From Alphaproteobacteria bacterium (GTDB lineage: Bacteria > Pseudomonadota > Alphaproteobacteria > M2410), in assembly GCA_030614785.1 (NCBI GenBank), contig JAUWTJ010000039.1, positions 1 through 37,350 of the forward strand: a stretch of DNA of 37,350 nucleotides, read 5' to 3'. The position numbers and the translations under genes are program-made. How positions within the stretch are numbered: position 1 is the first letter of the stretch; every line of letters begins with the position of its first letter. The notes below the pieces were generated by a model. That model made no database searches. It was not told the origin of the DNA and saw nothing but the letters and a program-made list of their open reading frames with translations. Positions 1-7,910 of the stretch are shown here, piece after piece.

Positions 1-817
1 CCTCACCAACATGAAACCCGGCCCAGAATTCCGGCATCACGCCATAGGTTTCCCGGTAGTGATCAGCACGCGCTTCAAGGGCTGCGACAATGTCCCTATA
101 GCAGGTGAGGCAGCGGCTGTCCTTGAGGCCGCGATCTTCCCGCCATGAGGCCACCAGCTCATCACCATTGTAGCTCAGAACCTCGCCGCGATATTCCGAC
201 ACCAGACGATCGGCAAGAAAAAAGACATCGCTAATGAGCGCGTGGGTTTTCTCATCCCCAAGGCGTTCGGCCAGCGCAGTGGAGTCCTTGATATCGAGAA
301 ACATATAGATGCGCCGCTCTGTGCGCGGGCGATGATACCGACCGGTGATCATATTCCACATAACGCCTTCACCGACGAGGCGGCGAAGTTGCATGATAAA
401 GGTAATCAGCAGGAAGGCCGCAACCGCCATCAGCAGGTCGATCAGGAGATCTGTTTTGAAGTACTCGGTAACGGTGTTGAACCCCGGCCAGAGCAATGCA
501 GAAATCGCGCGTTGCACTGAAATACCGGAGATGATGACCCCGACCGAGATGAATTCCAGCACAAGCCAGCCCTTGACGAACCCCATGCGGCGAAAGATTT
601 CCCCCGGCGTATCATAGACAATGAAGGTCATGAACCACCCGAGACAGAACCCGACAAACCCGGCCGTTCGAGCTGCATTTTCGAATTCAGGGAAATTGGC
701 CGGCATGGTGCCCGCCAGCATGCGCAATCCGACATAGGATAGGGCGACACCGATGGCGGCCGTTGTAATCAGACCGACTTGCCGCCATTTCTTCCGATCA
801 CGATAGGAAAGGGCCAT
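1..817 (-). CDS. Membrane-bound class III adenylate/guanylate cyclase, C-terminus cut by window edge
   Basis: Probably makes cAMP (or cGMP) from the nucleoside triphosphate at the inner membrane. The 272 visible codons give four hydrophobic segments at about residues 14-34, 50-68, 83-101 and 123-143, followed by a cyclase homology domain. That domain shows FLDIKDST with metal-binding Asp175 and NGDELVASW with the second metal Asp at 219, so both metal ligands are kept. The substrate-specifying and transition-state residues lie beyond the left edge and cannot be judged, so ATP versus GTP specificity is open. The ATG at 815-817 is preceded by AGAGGTAA at a good distance, which fixes the start. 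It is transcribed away from the receiver gene at 1119, so 818-1100 holds divergent control regions. I am confident of the family and unsure of the product nucleotide. Confidence 0.85.
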   Translation of the reverse strand, partial: MALSYRDRKKWRQVGLITTAAIGVALSYVGLRMLAGTMPANFPEFENAARTAGFVGFCLGWFMTFIVYDTPGEIFRRMGFVKGWLVLEFISVGVIISGISVQRAISALLWPGFNTVTEYFKTDLLIDLLMAVAAFLLITFIMQLRRLVGEGVMWNMITGRYHRPRTERRIYMFLDIKDSTALAERLGDEKTHALISDVFFLADRLVSEYRGEVLSYNGDELVASWREDRGLKDSRCLTCYRDIVAALEARADHYRETYGVMPEFWAGFHVGE

Positions 818-1000
818 AATTTTACCTCTGAAGGGCTTTCAAGAATCAGAATTGGCGACAATGCATCTTACTGCAAGAGTACATCCGTCACCAATCAACC
901 ATTCAGACCCACAGCGTCGGTATGAAGGTCTTTTATTCAGGCTGGCCGCGAGGTTACCTGTGGCAGAAATTTCCCGTCGAAGGGCAATTTCGTTTTAGAG

Positions 1001-1030
1001 TTGTTAAACTATTATAGTTAAGTATATAAA
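1001..1030 (+). promoter_or_regulatory. Candidate promoter with a palindrome in the spacer
   Basis: TTGTTA at 1001-1006 and TATAAA at 1025-1030 are separated by 18 bp, in an AT-rich patch about 70-90 bp upstream of the receiver gene. The 13-bp odd palindrome AACTATTATAGTT fills 1007-1019, exactly between the two hexamers, where a repressor or activator could bind. The rest of the 818-1100 gap shows nothing else recognisable. This rests on sequence matching only. Confidence 0.3.
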
Positions 1031-1118
1031 CAATAAGGGGTTTGGGCAATTTTCAAAGATCTTGATGGGTTGAGATCATACCTTTTGACAGGGGAGTGCC
1101 TTGCGGCATTGTGCGACT

Positions 1119-1490
1119 ATGAACCAGATACTCCTGATTGACGATGATGAAGCTATGAGGGAGACGTTGGCAGACTGCCTCGACAGTGCAGGCCATACCG
1201 TTTCGCAGGCAGAGAATGGAAAGAAGGCTCTGCAACTCCTGGAAAAGACAACCTATGATCTGATTATTACAGATGTCTTCATGCCCGAGCTTGATGGCAT
1301 TGAGCTTATTCGAATTCTCGGTGAGAGGGATGATCAGCCGCCGATCATTACCATTTCCGGTGGAGGAGGTATTCTACCGCCCGGTTGGTCGACCAAGCTC
1401 ACCGATGTTTATAGTGTCGCATCTTCCATAACCAAACCCATCGATATGGACTTTTTTCTCGGAACAGTCGAACGGACCCTGTTGGTGTAG
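1119..1490 (+). CDS. Single-domain response regulator (receiver protein)
   Basis: A stand-alone CheY-like receiver domain with no output domain, so it probably acts by protein contact or as a phosphorelay shuttle. It opens with ILLIDDDEAM, the acidic pocket. The phosphoacceptor Asp is in LIITDVFMPELDG and the conserved Lys is in ITKPID near the C-terminus. The start is uncertain. ATG at 1119 puts the domain at the very N-terminus, as is usual, but the only good Shine-Dalgarno (AGGGGAG, 1090-1096) sits 4 bp before an in-frame TTG at 1101, which would add six residues. The hybrid kinase 136 bp downstream, in the same direction, is the obvious partner, though a separate Hpt would normally be needed if they form a relay. 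Confidence 0.85.
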   Translation: MNQILLIDDDEAMRETLADCLDSAGHTVSQAENGKKALQLLEKTTYDLIITDVFMPELDGIELIRILGERDDQPPIITISGGGGILPPGWSTKLTDVYSVASSITKPIDMDFFLGTVERTLLV

Positions 1491-1626
1491 AACGGGATCG
1501 CCACGAGTGCATAGTGGGTGTCGATTGATGAATTCGCAACAGGAAAAACAGTCCGTTGGCGGTTTTCCCCCGTCAACTTGGACAACTAACCTGTGGTCGA
1601 GGTGAGACTTATTTCAAAGGTATCTG

Positions 1627-3747
1627 ATGGTGTTGCTGGATCAAACCAATCTGGAAATACGGTCCAGCATTTGTGACGCGTTCCTTATTTGCTTCGCTAT
1701 ATTGACGGTTCCAGCAATGGCAGCCTCGCTCTATCGGGCTTTGGACATCGGTTGGCAACCAGTCATGACGTTGCAAATCCTTGTAGTGACCGGCATCTGG
1801 ACTCTCGCGGTACTCCGCAAATTCCTGCCCTATCATGTTCGTTCTATCTCCCTCATCGCCGTGTTCATCATCGTTGGTCTGACAGGGATCTGGTCGTTTG
1901 GCCTTATGGCTGGCAGCATCGCCTGGTTCGTCGTAGCCCCTATCCTTGGGACTGTTTTCTTTGGCATGCGGACAGGTCTTGGCATTCTCTTCGGGGTCAT
2001 TGTGGCGACCGGCATGATTGGTGTCGGTACGGTGCTGGGGTACCGATTACCTCCTTTCGAACTGGCAGCTTACTTGACGAGTACCCCTGCATGGGCACTG
2101 GCTGAAACCAGCTGGATCATTGTCAGTGGAAGTCTGGTGATCGCCGTCGGCATTCTGACCAGATTTTTTGTTGAATCGATGGAAAAGTCCCGGCGAGACA
2201 CCGCCGCACTGGAGGAAAGCGAGCGCGACTATCGCAACATCCTGGATAATATGGTGGACACGTTTTATCGTGCCGATCAGGACGGGCGCATTGTCATGGT
2301 TTCACCCTCGGTCGTGGACATTAACGGACATTCGTCCGACGAGTTGATCGGGAAAAAACTTGATCAGTTCTACGTGGACGAAAACAAGAGACAGGAATTT
2401 CTTGAACTCCTCAAGGAGAGTGGAGGAAAGGTCAGCAAATTTCAGACTGAAACCCGCAACAAGGATGGCAGCACTGGGTGGGTCTCTACCAGTGCGCGCT
2501 ATTGGACGGGGGCCGATGGCGAAATTTTGGGGGTCGAAGGAACCATCCGCGATATTACTGAAAACAGGAAGGCTGAGGAGGCGCTTCGTCGCTCCCAGAA
2601 AATGGAAGCGGTGGGGCAACTGACCGGCGGCATTGCCCACGACTACAACAATATGCTTGGCGTTATCATCGGGAATATTCAGCTCGTCCAGGGCGGCGCC
2701 AACCTTGATGACAAATCTATTCTCAGATTGGATAAGGCCCTTGCAGCAGCAAAACGAAATGCTGACCTAACGGATAAGCTGCTCGGAATTTCTCGCACGC
2801 GAGTGCGTGGAACAAGGCTTACATCGGCGAACGCCTTCATCGCAAATTTGAAAGATATTATTACTATATCAGCGGCTACTTTCATTGAAGTTGATGCCAG
2901 CCTCGCAGACGATCTTTGGATGGTTGAGCTGGATACAGCTGAACTTGAAGATGCGATTCTGAATCTGACCATCAATGCTCGTGATGCAATGCCGGACGGA
3001 GGTGTCCTCTCTTTTGAGACCGTGAATAAAACCCTGGACGAACGATATGTGCGGGACAATCCCGGAAGTCGGGCGGGAGACTTTGTCATGATCTCTGTGT
3101 CCGACACTGGCACTGGTATGACGGAAGAAATCTGTAAGCAGATTTTTGATCCCTTCTTCTCAACCAAGGAAATCGGTATGGGGACCGGTCTGGGTCTCAG
3201 TACTGTCTATGCTTTTATCCAACGCTCCGGTGGTTTCATAAAGGTTTATTCCGAACCCGGGGAAGGGGCAACCTTCCAGATCTTTTTGCCGCGGGCATAT
3301 GAGCATGAGGCTGACACAGCGGTGCGTAGTGGCGAGACGGAACAGGACTTGCCGCCCGGAACCGAGATTATCCTGGTGGTTGATGACGAGGTTGCACTCG
3401 TTGACATCGCGGTCGCCTACCTTAATGACCTTGGATATAAGACGTACACGGCGAACAATGGAAAACAGGCGCTGGAAGCCCTCAAGGCCAATCCTGGCAT
3501 CAATATGCTATTTAGCGACATTATCATGCCCGGAGACCTGGATGGCTATCAACTGGCGCTCGCCGCAGTACAGGCCGAACCTTCCCTGAAAGTACTGCTG
3601 ACCAGCGGGTTCACGAACAAACGCGTAAAATGCATGGAAGGCGACAATAAGAGGATGGCCAAAATGGCCGCCAATTTGTTGAGTAAGCCCTACATCCTGA
3701 CTGAACTGGCAGTGGCCGTACGGCGCACGCTGGATGAAGAGGATTGA
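1627..3747 (+). CDS. Hybrid sensor histidine kinase (membrane domain, PAS, HisKA, HATPase, receiver)
   Basis: A 706-residue inner-membrane sensor kinase. Residues 15-182 hold about six hydrophobic segments. A PAS domain follows at roughly 200-315 and ends in the typical GTIRDITENRKAEEAL linker. The HisKA box reads GGIAHDYNN with phosphorylated His338, where Tyr replaces the commoner Phe of HDFNN. The ATPase domain shows NLTINARDAM (Asn450), DTGTGM at 493-498 and GTGLGL at 519-524. The C-terminal receiver (about 580-703) has the acidic pair Asp586/Asp587, phosphoacceptor Asp631 in FSDIIMPG, and Lys687. All catalytic residues are present. AAAGG lies 6 bp before the ATG. The ligand cannot be read from the membrane domain, which I do not recognise. 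The preceding receiver gene is probably co-transcribed. Confidence 0.9.
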   Translation: MVLLDQTNLEIRSSICDAFLICFAILTVPAMAASLYRALDIGWQPVMTLQILVVTGIWTLAVLRKFLPYHVRSISLIAVFIIVGLTGIWSFGLMAGSIAWFVVAPILGTVFFGMRTGLGILFGVIVATGMIGVGTVLGYRLPPFELAAYLTSTPAWALAETSWIIVSGSLVIAVGILTRFFVESMEKSRRDTAALEESERDYRNILDNMVDTFYRADQDGRIVMVSPSVVDINGHSSDELIGKKLDQFYVDENKRQEFLELLKESGGKVSKFQTETRNKDGSTGWVSTSARYWTGADGEILGVEGTIRDITENRKAEEALRRSQKMEAVGQLTGGIAHDYNNMLGVIIGNIQLVQGGANLDDKSILRLDKALAAAKRNADLTDKLLGISRTRVRGTRLTSANAFIANLKDIITISAATFIEVDASLADDLWMVELDTAELEDAILNLTINARDAMPDGGVLSFETVNKTLDERYVRDNPGSRAGDFVMISVSDTGTGMTEEICKQIFDPFFSTKEIGMGTGLGLSTVYAFIQRSGGFIKVYSEPGEGATFQIFLPRAYEHEADTAVRSGETEQDLPPGTEIILVVDDEVALVDIAVAYLNDLGYKTYTANNGKQALEALKANPGINMLFSDIIMPGDLDGYQLALAAVQAEPSLKVLLTSGFTNKRVKCMEGDNKRMAKMAANLLSKPYILTELAVAVRRTLDEED

Positions 3748-3756
3748 AGGCCCCCG

Positions 3757-3823
3757 CCAGTCAGCTTGCGCCAGTCAGCCCGCGTCAGTCAGACCCCGTC
3801 AATCAGACCAGAGAAAGCGGTAG
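3757..3823. repeat. Four 14-bp tandem units plus a copy of the PBP gene's 3' tail (copy A)
   Basis: Units start at 3757 (CCAGTCAGCTTGCG), 3771 (CCAGTCAGCCCGCG), 3785 (TCAGTCAGACCCCG) and 3799 (TCAATCAGACCAGA), and are followed by GAAAGCGGTAG. The stretch 3801-3823 matches 7888-7910 at 20 of 23 positions. Read on the minus strand, it encodes YRFLWSD and a stop codon at 3799-3801. The real penicillin-binding protein gene ends in YRFPWSD and a stop. The rest of 3748-3903 shows nothing else that I recognise. Confidence 0.7.
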
Positions 3824-3903
3824 GCACCGGTCGCGGTTCTCACCGGTTGCCCTCAGTCGCATGGCCGGTCGGAGTCCCGTTTCCGGGGCCCCTCGCAGTC
3901 GCT

Positions 3904-6123
3904 CTAGAATTTGTAGACCGTTGAAAGTCCTATGACATGAACACTGTAATCCGGCGATTGATTACCAAGACCCAGGACATAGGGGAGCGTGTCGGGGGCA
4001 ACGCCGTCGTAGGCATAGTCTTCAACAAGAAGGTCCTCATACTTATACCGCAAGCGCAGGGTCAAATCCCTGGTCCACTTGTAGTCCGCCCGCAAATCAA
4101 GGCTTACGAGATCCGTGGTCACGTCGGGCAAAGGTGCCACAGAGTTCAGTGTCCCTGCCCAGATATCAAATGAAGTCTCAGCCTGGAGCAAGGTGGCATC
4201 AAGTGTAATATCAAGCTTGTTCTTGACGGCTGCCCACTCGAAGCCCAGCCCCATAGAACGGGCCTTGTCGTCGGTTTCGACACTCCAGCCACGCCCGGCA
4301 AAGTCATAGAGATCTGTTCCCGGACGGCTCGCAACACCAAACTGCTCGAAGACCCGATCGTCAATTGTCACCCAGCCATGAGCGCTGAATGTTTCGCTCG
4401 CTGTATAGGAGCCGTCGACGGTAACGCTATAGCCGGCGCTTTCGGTCAGCCCGACGATTGTTTCGCTATAGTCATCGTTGGTGTAACGACCGGTGAGACC
4501 AATGACCCATTTATCGTTCGGCATGAAGTTGGCGGCACCGCGAACCTTAAGCTGATCACGATCCGCCATATAGAATTTGCGAACCAGGGGGTGGTTTTCA
4601 AATTCGGCGTCGGGATCCGGGCCGAGAAAGTCCGGCGTATGGCTGGCAACAAACTGGGCGTTGTGGTCATAGGTCGAGCCTTCACGCATCGCATAGCTCA
4701 CAGCCGCCCAACCCTGCATTTCCGGCGTCGGTGTGAACCTGAGCTTGCCTTCAATACGATGTTCCTTTGTCTTGGAAACCTCGGAGAAGGTGCGCGTGAT
4801 CTCTTCATAGTCATAGCTGCCGGTCAGCTTCATATTGTCTCTGAGCCGGTAGCCTGCATCCAGCTCGAACAGATGTTGCGAGCGGCTGTAGGGCATATTG
4901 ATGCGAGCATTACTGGTATCAATCGTGCTCTGATCACCGGAGTCGCTATGAACCACGATGAACACATCGCGCGGGGTCTGGTTGTCCCGATCTTCATAGC
5001 GGTAGCTTGCCCTGACATTGAGTTTGGGGCTCGGCCGCGTCGTCACAGCCAGGTGTGCCAACATGGTATTGATCTCGCCGTCAAGTGAAGTGCGTGGCAA
5101 GGGCGTCGCAACGACCAGACCGGGGTTCACTGTATAGTCCTGGAAGGTCTGGTCCTGCGTCATGCGGCTGTAGGAAAGGTTGGCTGTAGCTCTGGTGGTA
5201 TTATTCATCAGATATTGCCCGGAAAACCGAATGCGGTGTGCCTCGTTGTCCGGCGGCAAGCCAATCGAGCCCATACCGCCTGGATAAGAGGCGACAGGTG
5301 CCCAGCGGGTGCTGGCATAGGCGTTATCGAATGTGAGCGACCTCAGGTCATTGTCGAACATCGACAGATTGTAGCTCACCAGGAACTGCCCCTTCTTTCC
5401 GGTATAACCAATCGACGCGTCGAATGTATCCGTCTGGTAGTCGATCGGCTCGGGAACGATGACGGCGGCAGGATTTCCTCCGCTGCTGCCAAAGATCGCG
5501 GCAATGGTCCGCGACCCATCTTTCAACTCGCGTCTGAAGTCTGTCTTGATGGTCCAGTTTTTTGCCGGCAAAAGAGAAAAGCCGCCGGAATATCTCTCGC
5601 GTGAATGTTCAACAGTAATGTCGCGCAAACTGGTCGCCAGCTCAGTCATTTCGGACGTGTCCCGGTCACCGGGGACCCAGCCGGCGGGCAGGGTCATAAG
5701 CGATCCGTCATTCGCGAAGAGATAGGGCGTCCGGGCATCATCAATCATGTATTTCGGAATTTGGTCGAACCCGAAATGAACATTGAATAAACCCTGTTGG
5801 CCATATTCAAATTGCAGCGCGCCGGATGAAAGGCCTAAATCTGTTCCCCGCAGGGTGAAATAGGTGGTGTCCGGATCATCAAACGCGGATCTCTTTTGCA
5901 AGTTGATATTACCGATGACGAAGGCACCTTGTTCCTCAAGCCCGGTGTATTCACCAAATTTGAAAGAATCTTCATTGACATGGCCCAAACCCAGTTCGAC
6001 CTCATTGACATATATGGGGGTTGGCGCTTCATCAAGAACATCATCCTGCGCCAGGGCATTTTGGGAAAACGCAAGGACTGTGGCCATTGCTGTCATTCCG
6101 ACTAACTTTTTCCTAAACATCAT
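3904..6123 (-). CDS. mtrB: MtrB/PioB-family outer-membrane beta-barrel of a porin-cytochrome conduit
   Basis: Forms the outer-membrane barrel that sheaths the decaheme cytochrome encoded just upstream, so that electrons can cross the outer membrane. The 739-residue protein starts with a signal peptide ending near ALAQ (residues 22-25). It continues as alternating polar and aromatic strands typical of a large barrel and ends in STVYKF, a terminal aromatic residue expected for BAM-dependent insertion. No cysteine is visible, so the N-terminal CXXC of Shewanella MtrB is missing. The length is close to MtrB (about 700) and PioB (about 800). The start is one of two adjacent ATGs (6121-6123, or 6118-6120) behind AAAGAGGTG; an open frame extends to 6408 but has no protein character. 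It lies 50 bp after mtrA, clearly one operon. The family call is firm; the direction of electron flow is not known. Confidence 0.85.
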   Translation of the reverse strand: MMFRKKLVGMTAMATVLAFSQNALAQDDVLDEAPTPIYVNEVELGLGHVNEDSFKFGEYTGLEEQGAFVIGNINLQKRSAFDDPDTTYFTLRGTDLGLSSGALQFEYGQQGLFNVHFGFDQIPKYMIDDARTPYLFANDGSLMTLPAGWVPGDRDTSEMTELATSLRDITVEHSRERYSGGFSLLPAKNWTIKTDFRRELKDGSRTIAAIFGSSGGNPAAVIVPEPIDYQTDTFDASIGYTGKKGQFLVSYNLSMFDNDLRSLTFDNAYASTRWAPVASYPGGMGSIGLPPDNEAHRIRFSGQYLMNNTTRATANLSYSRMTQDQTFQDYTVNPGLVVATPLPRTSLDGEINTMLAHLAVTTRPSPKLNVRASYRYEDRDNQTPRDVFIVVHSDSGDQSTIDTSNARINMPYSRSQHLFELDAGYRLRDNMKLTGSYDYEEITRTFSEVSKTKEHRIEGKLRFTPTPEMQGWAAVSYAMREGSTYDHNAQFVASHTPDFLGPDPDAEFENHPLVRKFYMADRDQLKVRGAANFMPNDKWVIGLTGRYTNDDYSETIVGLTESAGYSVTVDGSYTASETFSAHGWVTIDDRVFEQFGVASRPGTDLYDFAGRGWSVETDDKARSMGLGFEWAAVKNKLDITLDATLLQAETSFDIWAGTLNSVAPLPDVTTDLVSLDLRADYKWTRDLTLRLRYKYEDLLVEDYAYDGVAPDTLPYVLGLGNQSPDYSVHVIGLSTVYKF

Positions 6124-6173
6124 TGCACCTCTTTTTCTGTCTGTTGTGCATATTTCTTGATTGCGAATGTCTT

Positions 6174-7118
6174 CTACCGCGTCAACCGTGTGCCGGACGG
6201 GTGGTTTGACCCGTGTACTTTCGGGTGACAATTCATGCAATCCTTGCCGAGGACACGAGCATTGGGGCTGGCACCAGCCAGGCCCGTACCGCTGTAGAGT
6301 GTTCCCGGATGGTAATTTTCCTGATGACATTCCTGACACAGATAGGGCGTGCGAGCCTTCAGCAGACGTGTCAGATTTGACCCGTGCGGTGTATGGCAAC
6401 TTGAGCAATCATCACGAACCGGCGCATGTTCCCAAAGGAAGGGGCCGCGTTTTTCGGCGTGACAACCATAGCAAGTGTCATTGACAGATATTTCTTTCAG
6501 GAGTTTGGGGCCAGCGGAGCCGTGGGAATTGTGACAATCCGAGCAAGTGACCTTGCCCTCCTCGATCGGATGGGTTGACCGACGGTGGGAGTCGGCGCGC
6601 TGCTCAACATGGCAAGTGTAACAAACTTCAGGCTGGGTCTTTTTGACAAGGATCGAATCCCTGGCTGCGTGGACATCATGACACGATGCGCAGGACGTAT
6701 CTGCTGCCTGATGCTGACTGCCGGTCCAGTTCATCCTGACACCGCCTTCGTGGCAGCCAAGGCAAACCTCATTTTGCTGGTCCACCGGAGTTGCCGAATT
6801 TGCTCCGAAAACAACAGCGGGAAGTGGCCGGATTTCTGACTCTTCGACCTTTTTCATGTGTTCCGGGCTGGCACCGTGACAGCTCTCGCAATCATGCGCG
6901 GCAAACGGCGTACGCCCATCCGCCCGCTGTGCGTGCGGTGTTTTGAGAAATTTTGCGACAGGACTCTCGTCGTCGCTATGACATTTGAGGCAAGCTTTCT
7001 CACCTCTCTTTGCGTAGCCTGGGTCGGTCTCTTCGGCGCCAGCATATCCTGACGCGAAAATCAAAACAATCAATCCGACCAGAGACACCATCATTGAGTA
7101 TCGTGTTTTAATATTCAT
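6174..7118 (-). CDS. mtrA: Decaheme c-type cytochrome, MtrA/PioA/DmsE family
   Basis: A periplasmic decaheme cytochrome that carries electrons between the periplasm and the outer-membrane barrel MtrB. The 314-residue product has a signal peptide ending near residue 28 (GYAGA) and exactly ten CXXCH motifs. Their first cysteines are at 43, 77, 119, 143, 166, 192, 216, 238, 261 and 294. Number and length match Shewanella MtrA (about 330 residues, ten hemes). Further histidines between the motifs can supply distal ligands. The ATG at 7116-7118 is chosen because it places the signal peptide at the N-terminus. It overlaps by 11 bp the end of a truncated NapC-like reading frame, so translation may be coupled to that relic. 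Heme attachment would depend on the Ccm proteins encoded at 22038-26932. No gene for an extracellular MtrC or a PioC is present nearby. Confidence 0.92.
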   Translation of the reverse strand: MNIKTRYSMMVSLVGLIVLIFASGYAGAEETDPGYAKRGEKACLKCHSDDESPVAKFLKTPHAQRADGRTPFAAHDCESCHGASPEHMKKVEESEIRPLPAVVFGANSATPVDQQNEVCLGCHEGGVRMNWTGSQHQAADTSCASCHDVHAARDSILVKKTQPEVCYTCHVEQRADSHRRSTHPIEEGKVTCSDCHNSHGSAGPKLLKEISVNDTCYGCHAEKRGPFLWEHAPVRDDCSSCHTPHGSNLTRLLKARTPYLCQECHQENYHPGTLYSGTGLAGASPNARVLGKDCMNCHPKVHGSNHPSGTRLTR

Positions 7119-7402
7119 GATTCTGTCTTTCTTTCCATAGTGGCGTGCGTCTTTCATCGCTGAGCGACTTGTAGTGAACTGTGTCCCGGTACTCGACATA
7201 AGTCGTACCTTCCATTTCGTGGCGGGAAACGCAAAAGTCCATTGTTTGAGAGTATTGTATGAAGCTTGCGAGGGTGCCGGACGTAAACATTCCCAAAAGG
7301 ACTGATCCGACCGCAGCAAGTGCAACGACCTTCATCGTTGCCTACTCCCGCAACAGCCTGCGGGTCCACTCCGCAAAATCTATGAACGCTTTTCGTTGCC
7401 AT
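7108..7402 (-). pseudogene. Degenerate NapC/NirT-family tetraheme quinol dehydrogenase gene
   Basis: An inner-membrane NapC/NirT/CymA-type protein would normally pass quinol electrons to MtrA. Here only the first quarter survives. The frame from ATG 7335 reads a membrane anchor (residues 2-26), then FCVSRHEM and YVEYRDTVHYKS, matching the first-heme region of the family. It then runs into 18 unrelated residues and a stop inside the mtrA start. The heme site is CVSRH: codon CGC (7222-7224) instead of TGC, one transition away. Upstream, the frame is cut by TAG at 7342-7344. Reading past that stop gives a plausible N-terminus (FAEWTRRLLRE), which itself would need a frame change to reach the ATG at 7402 with its AAGGGA ribosome site. 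Hemes 2-4 are absent. The family call comes from motif order; the lesions are seen directly. Confidence 0.65.
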
Positions 7403-7857
7403 ATCAGAATCCCTTTTTAGTCTCAGGGTCCATCGCCCCGCAAATTGCAGGGAGCTTTGGCAGTGATTCGGTCCCCCGACATACCAGCTCGCTGAACTTA
7501 TCGTGGCTGGCTCTCATGCTAAACAGAGGATAAGGGCAAACATAGAACTGTAGATCAACTATGCAACCGCCTTGATGGCGCGTACGTTAATTTTGCAATC
7601 GGCATATTGTCGCACGCAAATGCTTTTCGGTCCCGGGCGGTCGGCGCCGACCAGCAAGTTCTTCAATTGGCGATTGAACGGTGACGCTGACTGCGAGGGC
7701 CACAACGATTTTGCTCGGCGAAGGTGTTTTCGAAAGTCTCTAATTTCAATGAAAAACGAAGCGCGAAACTCGTACTATGGAGGTTCACTTCGAATCGAAC
7801 CCGGCTGTTCGTTGAGCCCGGTAACCTGGGCCTGTCTGATTCTGTGTATGGATCACA
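7403..7857. other. Gene-free stretch upstream of the mtr locus
   Basis: About 450 bp lying between the 3' end of the PBP gene and the mtr genes, which are both read leftward. It should contain the mtr promoter, but no convincing -35/-10 pair or FNR-type site was found. An imperfect inverted pair, CTGTCTGAT at 7832-7840 and ATCAGTCAG at 7857-7865, could fold in the transcript leaving the PBP gene, but it lacks a T-run. A weak plus-strand open frame (7572-7889) was judged not to be a gene. Confidence 0.5.
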
Positions 7858-7910
7858 TCAGTCAGACCCCACGAGTCAGACCCCACTAATCTGACCATGG
7901 AAAGCGGTAG
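7858..7910. repeat. Three 14-bp tandem units overlapping the PBP stop codon (copy B)
   Basis: Units start at 7858 (TCAGTCAGACCCCA), 7872 (CGAGTCAGACCCCA) and 7886 (CTAATCTGACCATG), followed by GAAAGCGGTAG. Unit three begins with the complement of the PBP gene's TAG stop codon, just as unit four of copy A begins with the complement of its TGA. Both copies lie in the same orientation and bracket 3.8-7.9 kb, which holds the mtr genes. Confidence 0.7.

Noticed and set aside
1004-1021. TTAA-N10-TTAA that looks like a CtrA site
   Set aside because: Spacing is 10 rather than 7.
4378-5088. Plus-strand open frame of 236 codons inside mtrB
   Set aside because: Shadow of the mtrB coding sequence.
6124-6408. 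Upstream extension of the mtrB reading frame
   Set aside because: It overlaps mtrA and has no protein character; the signal peptide and ribosome site place the start at 6123 or 6120.
7572-7889. Plus-strand open frame of 105 codons between mtr genes and the PBP gene
   Set aside because: No ribosome site, unusual composition, and it runs into the repeat and the PBP 3' end.
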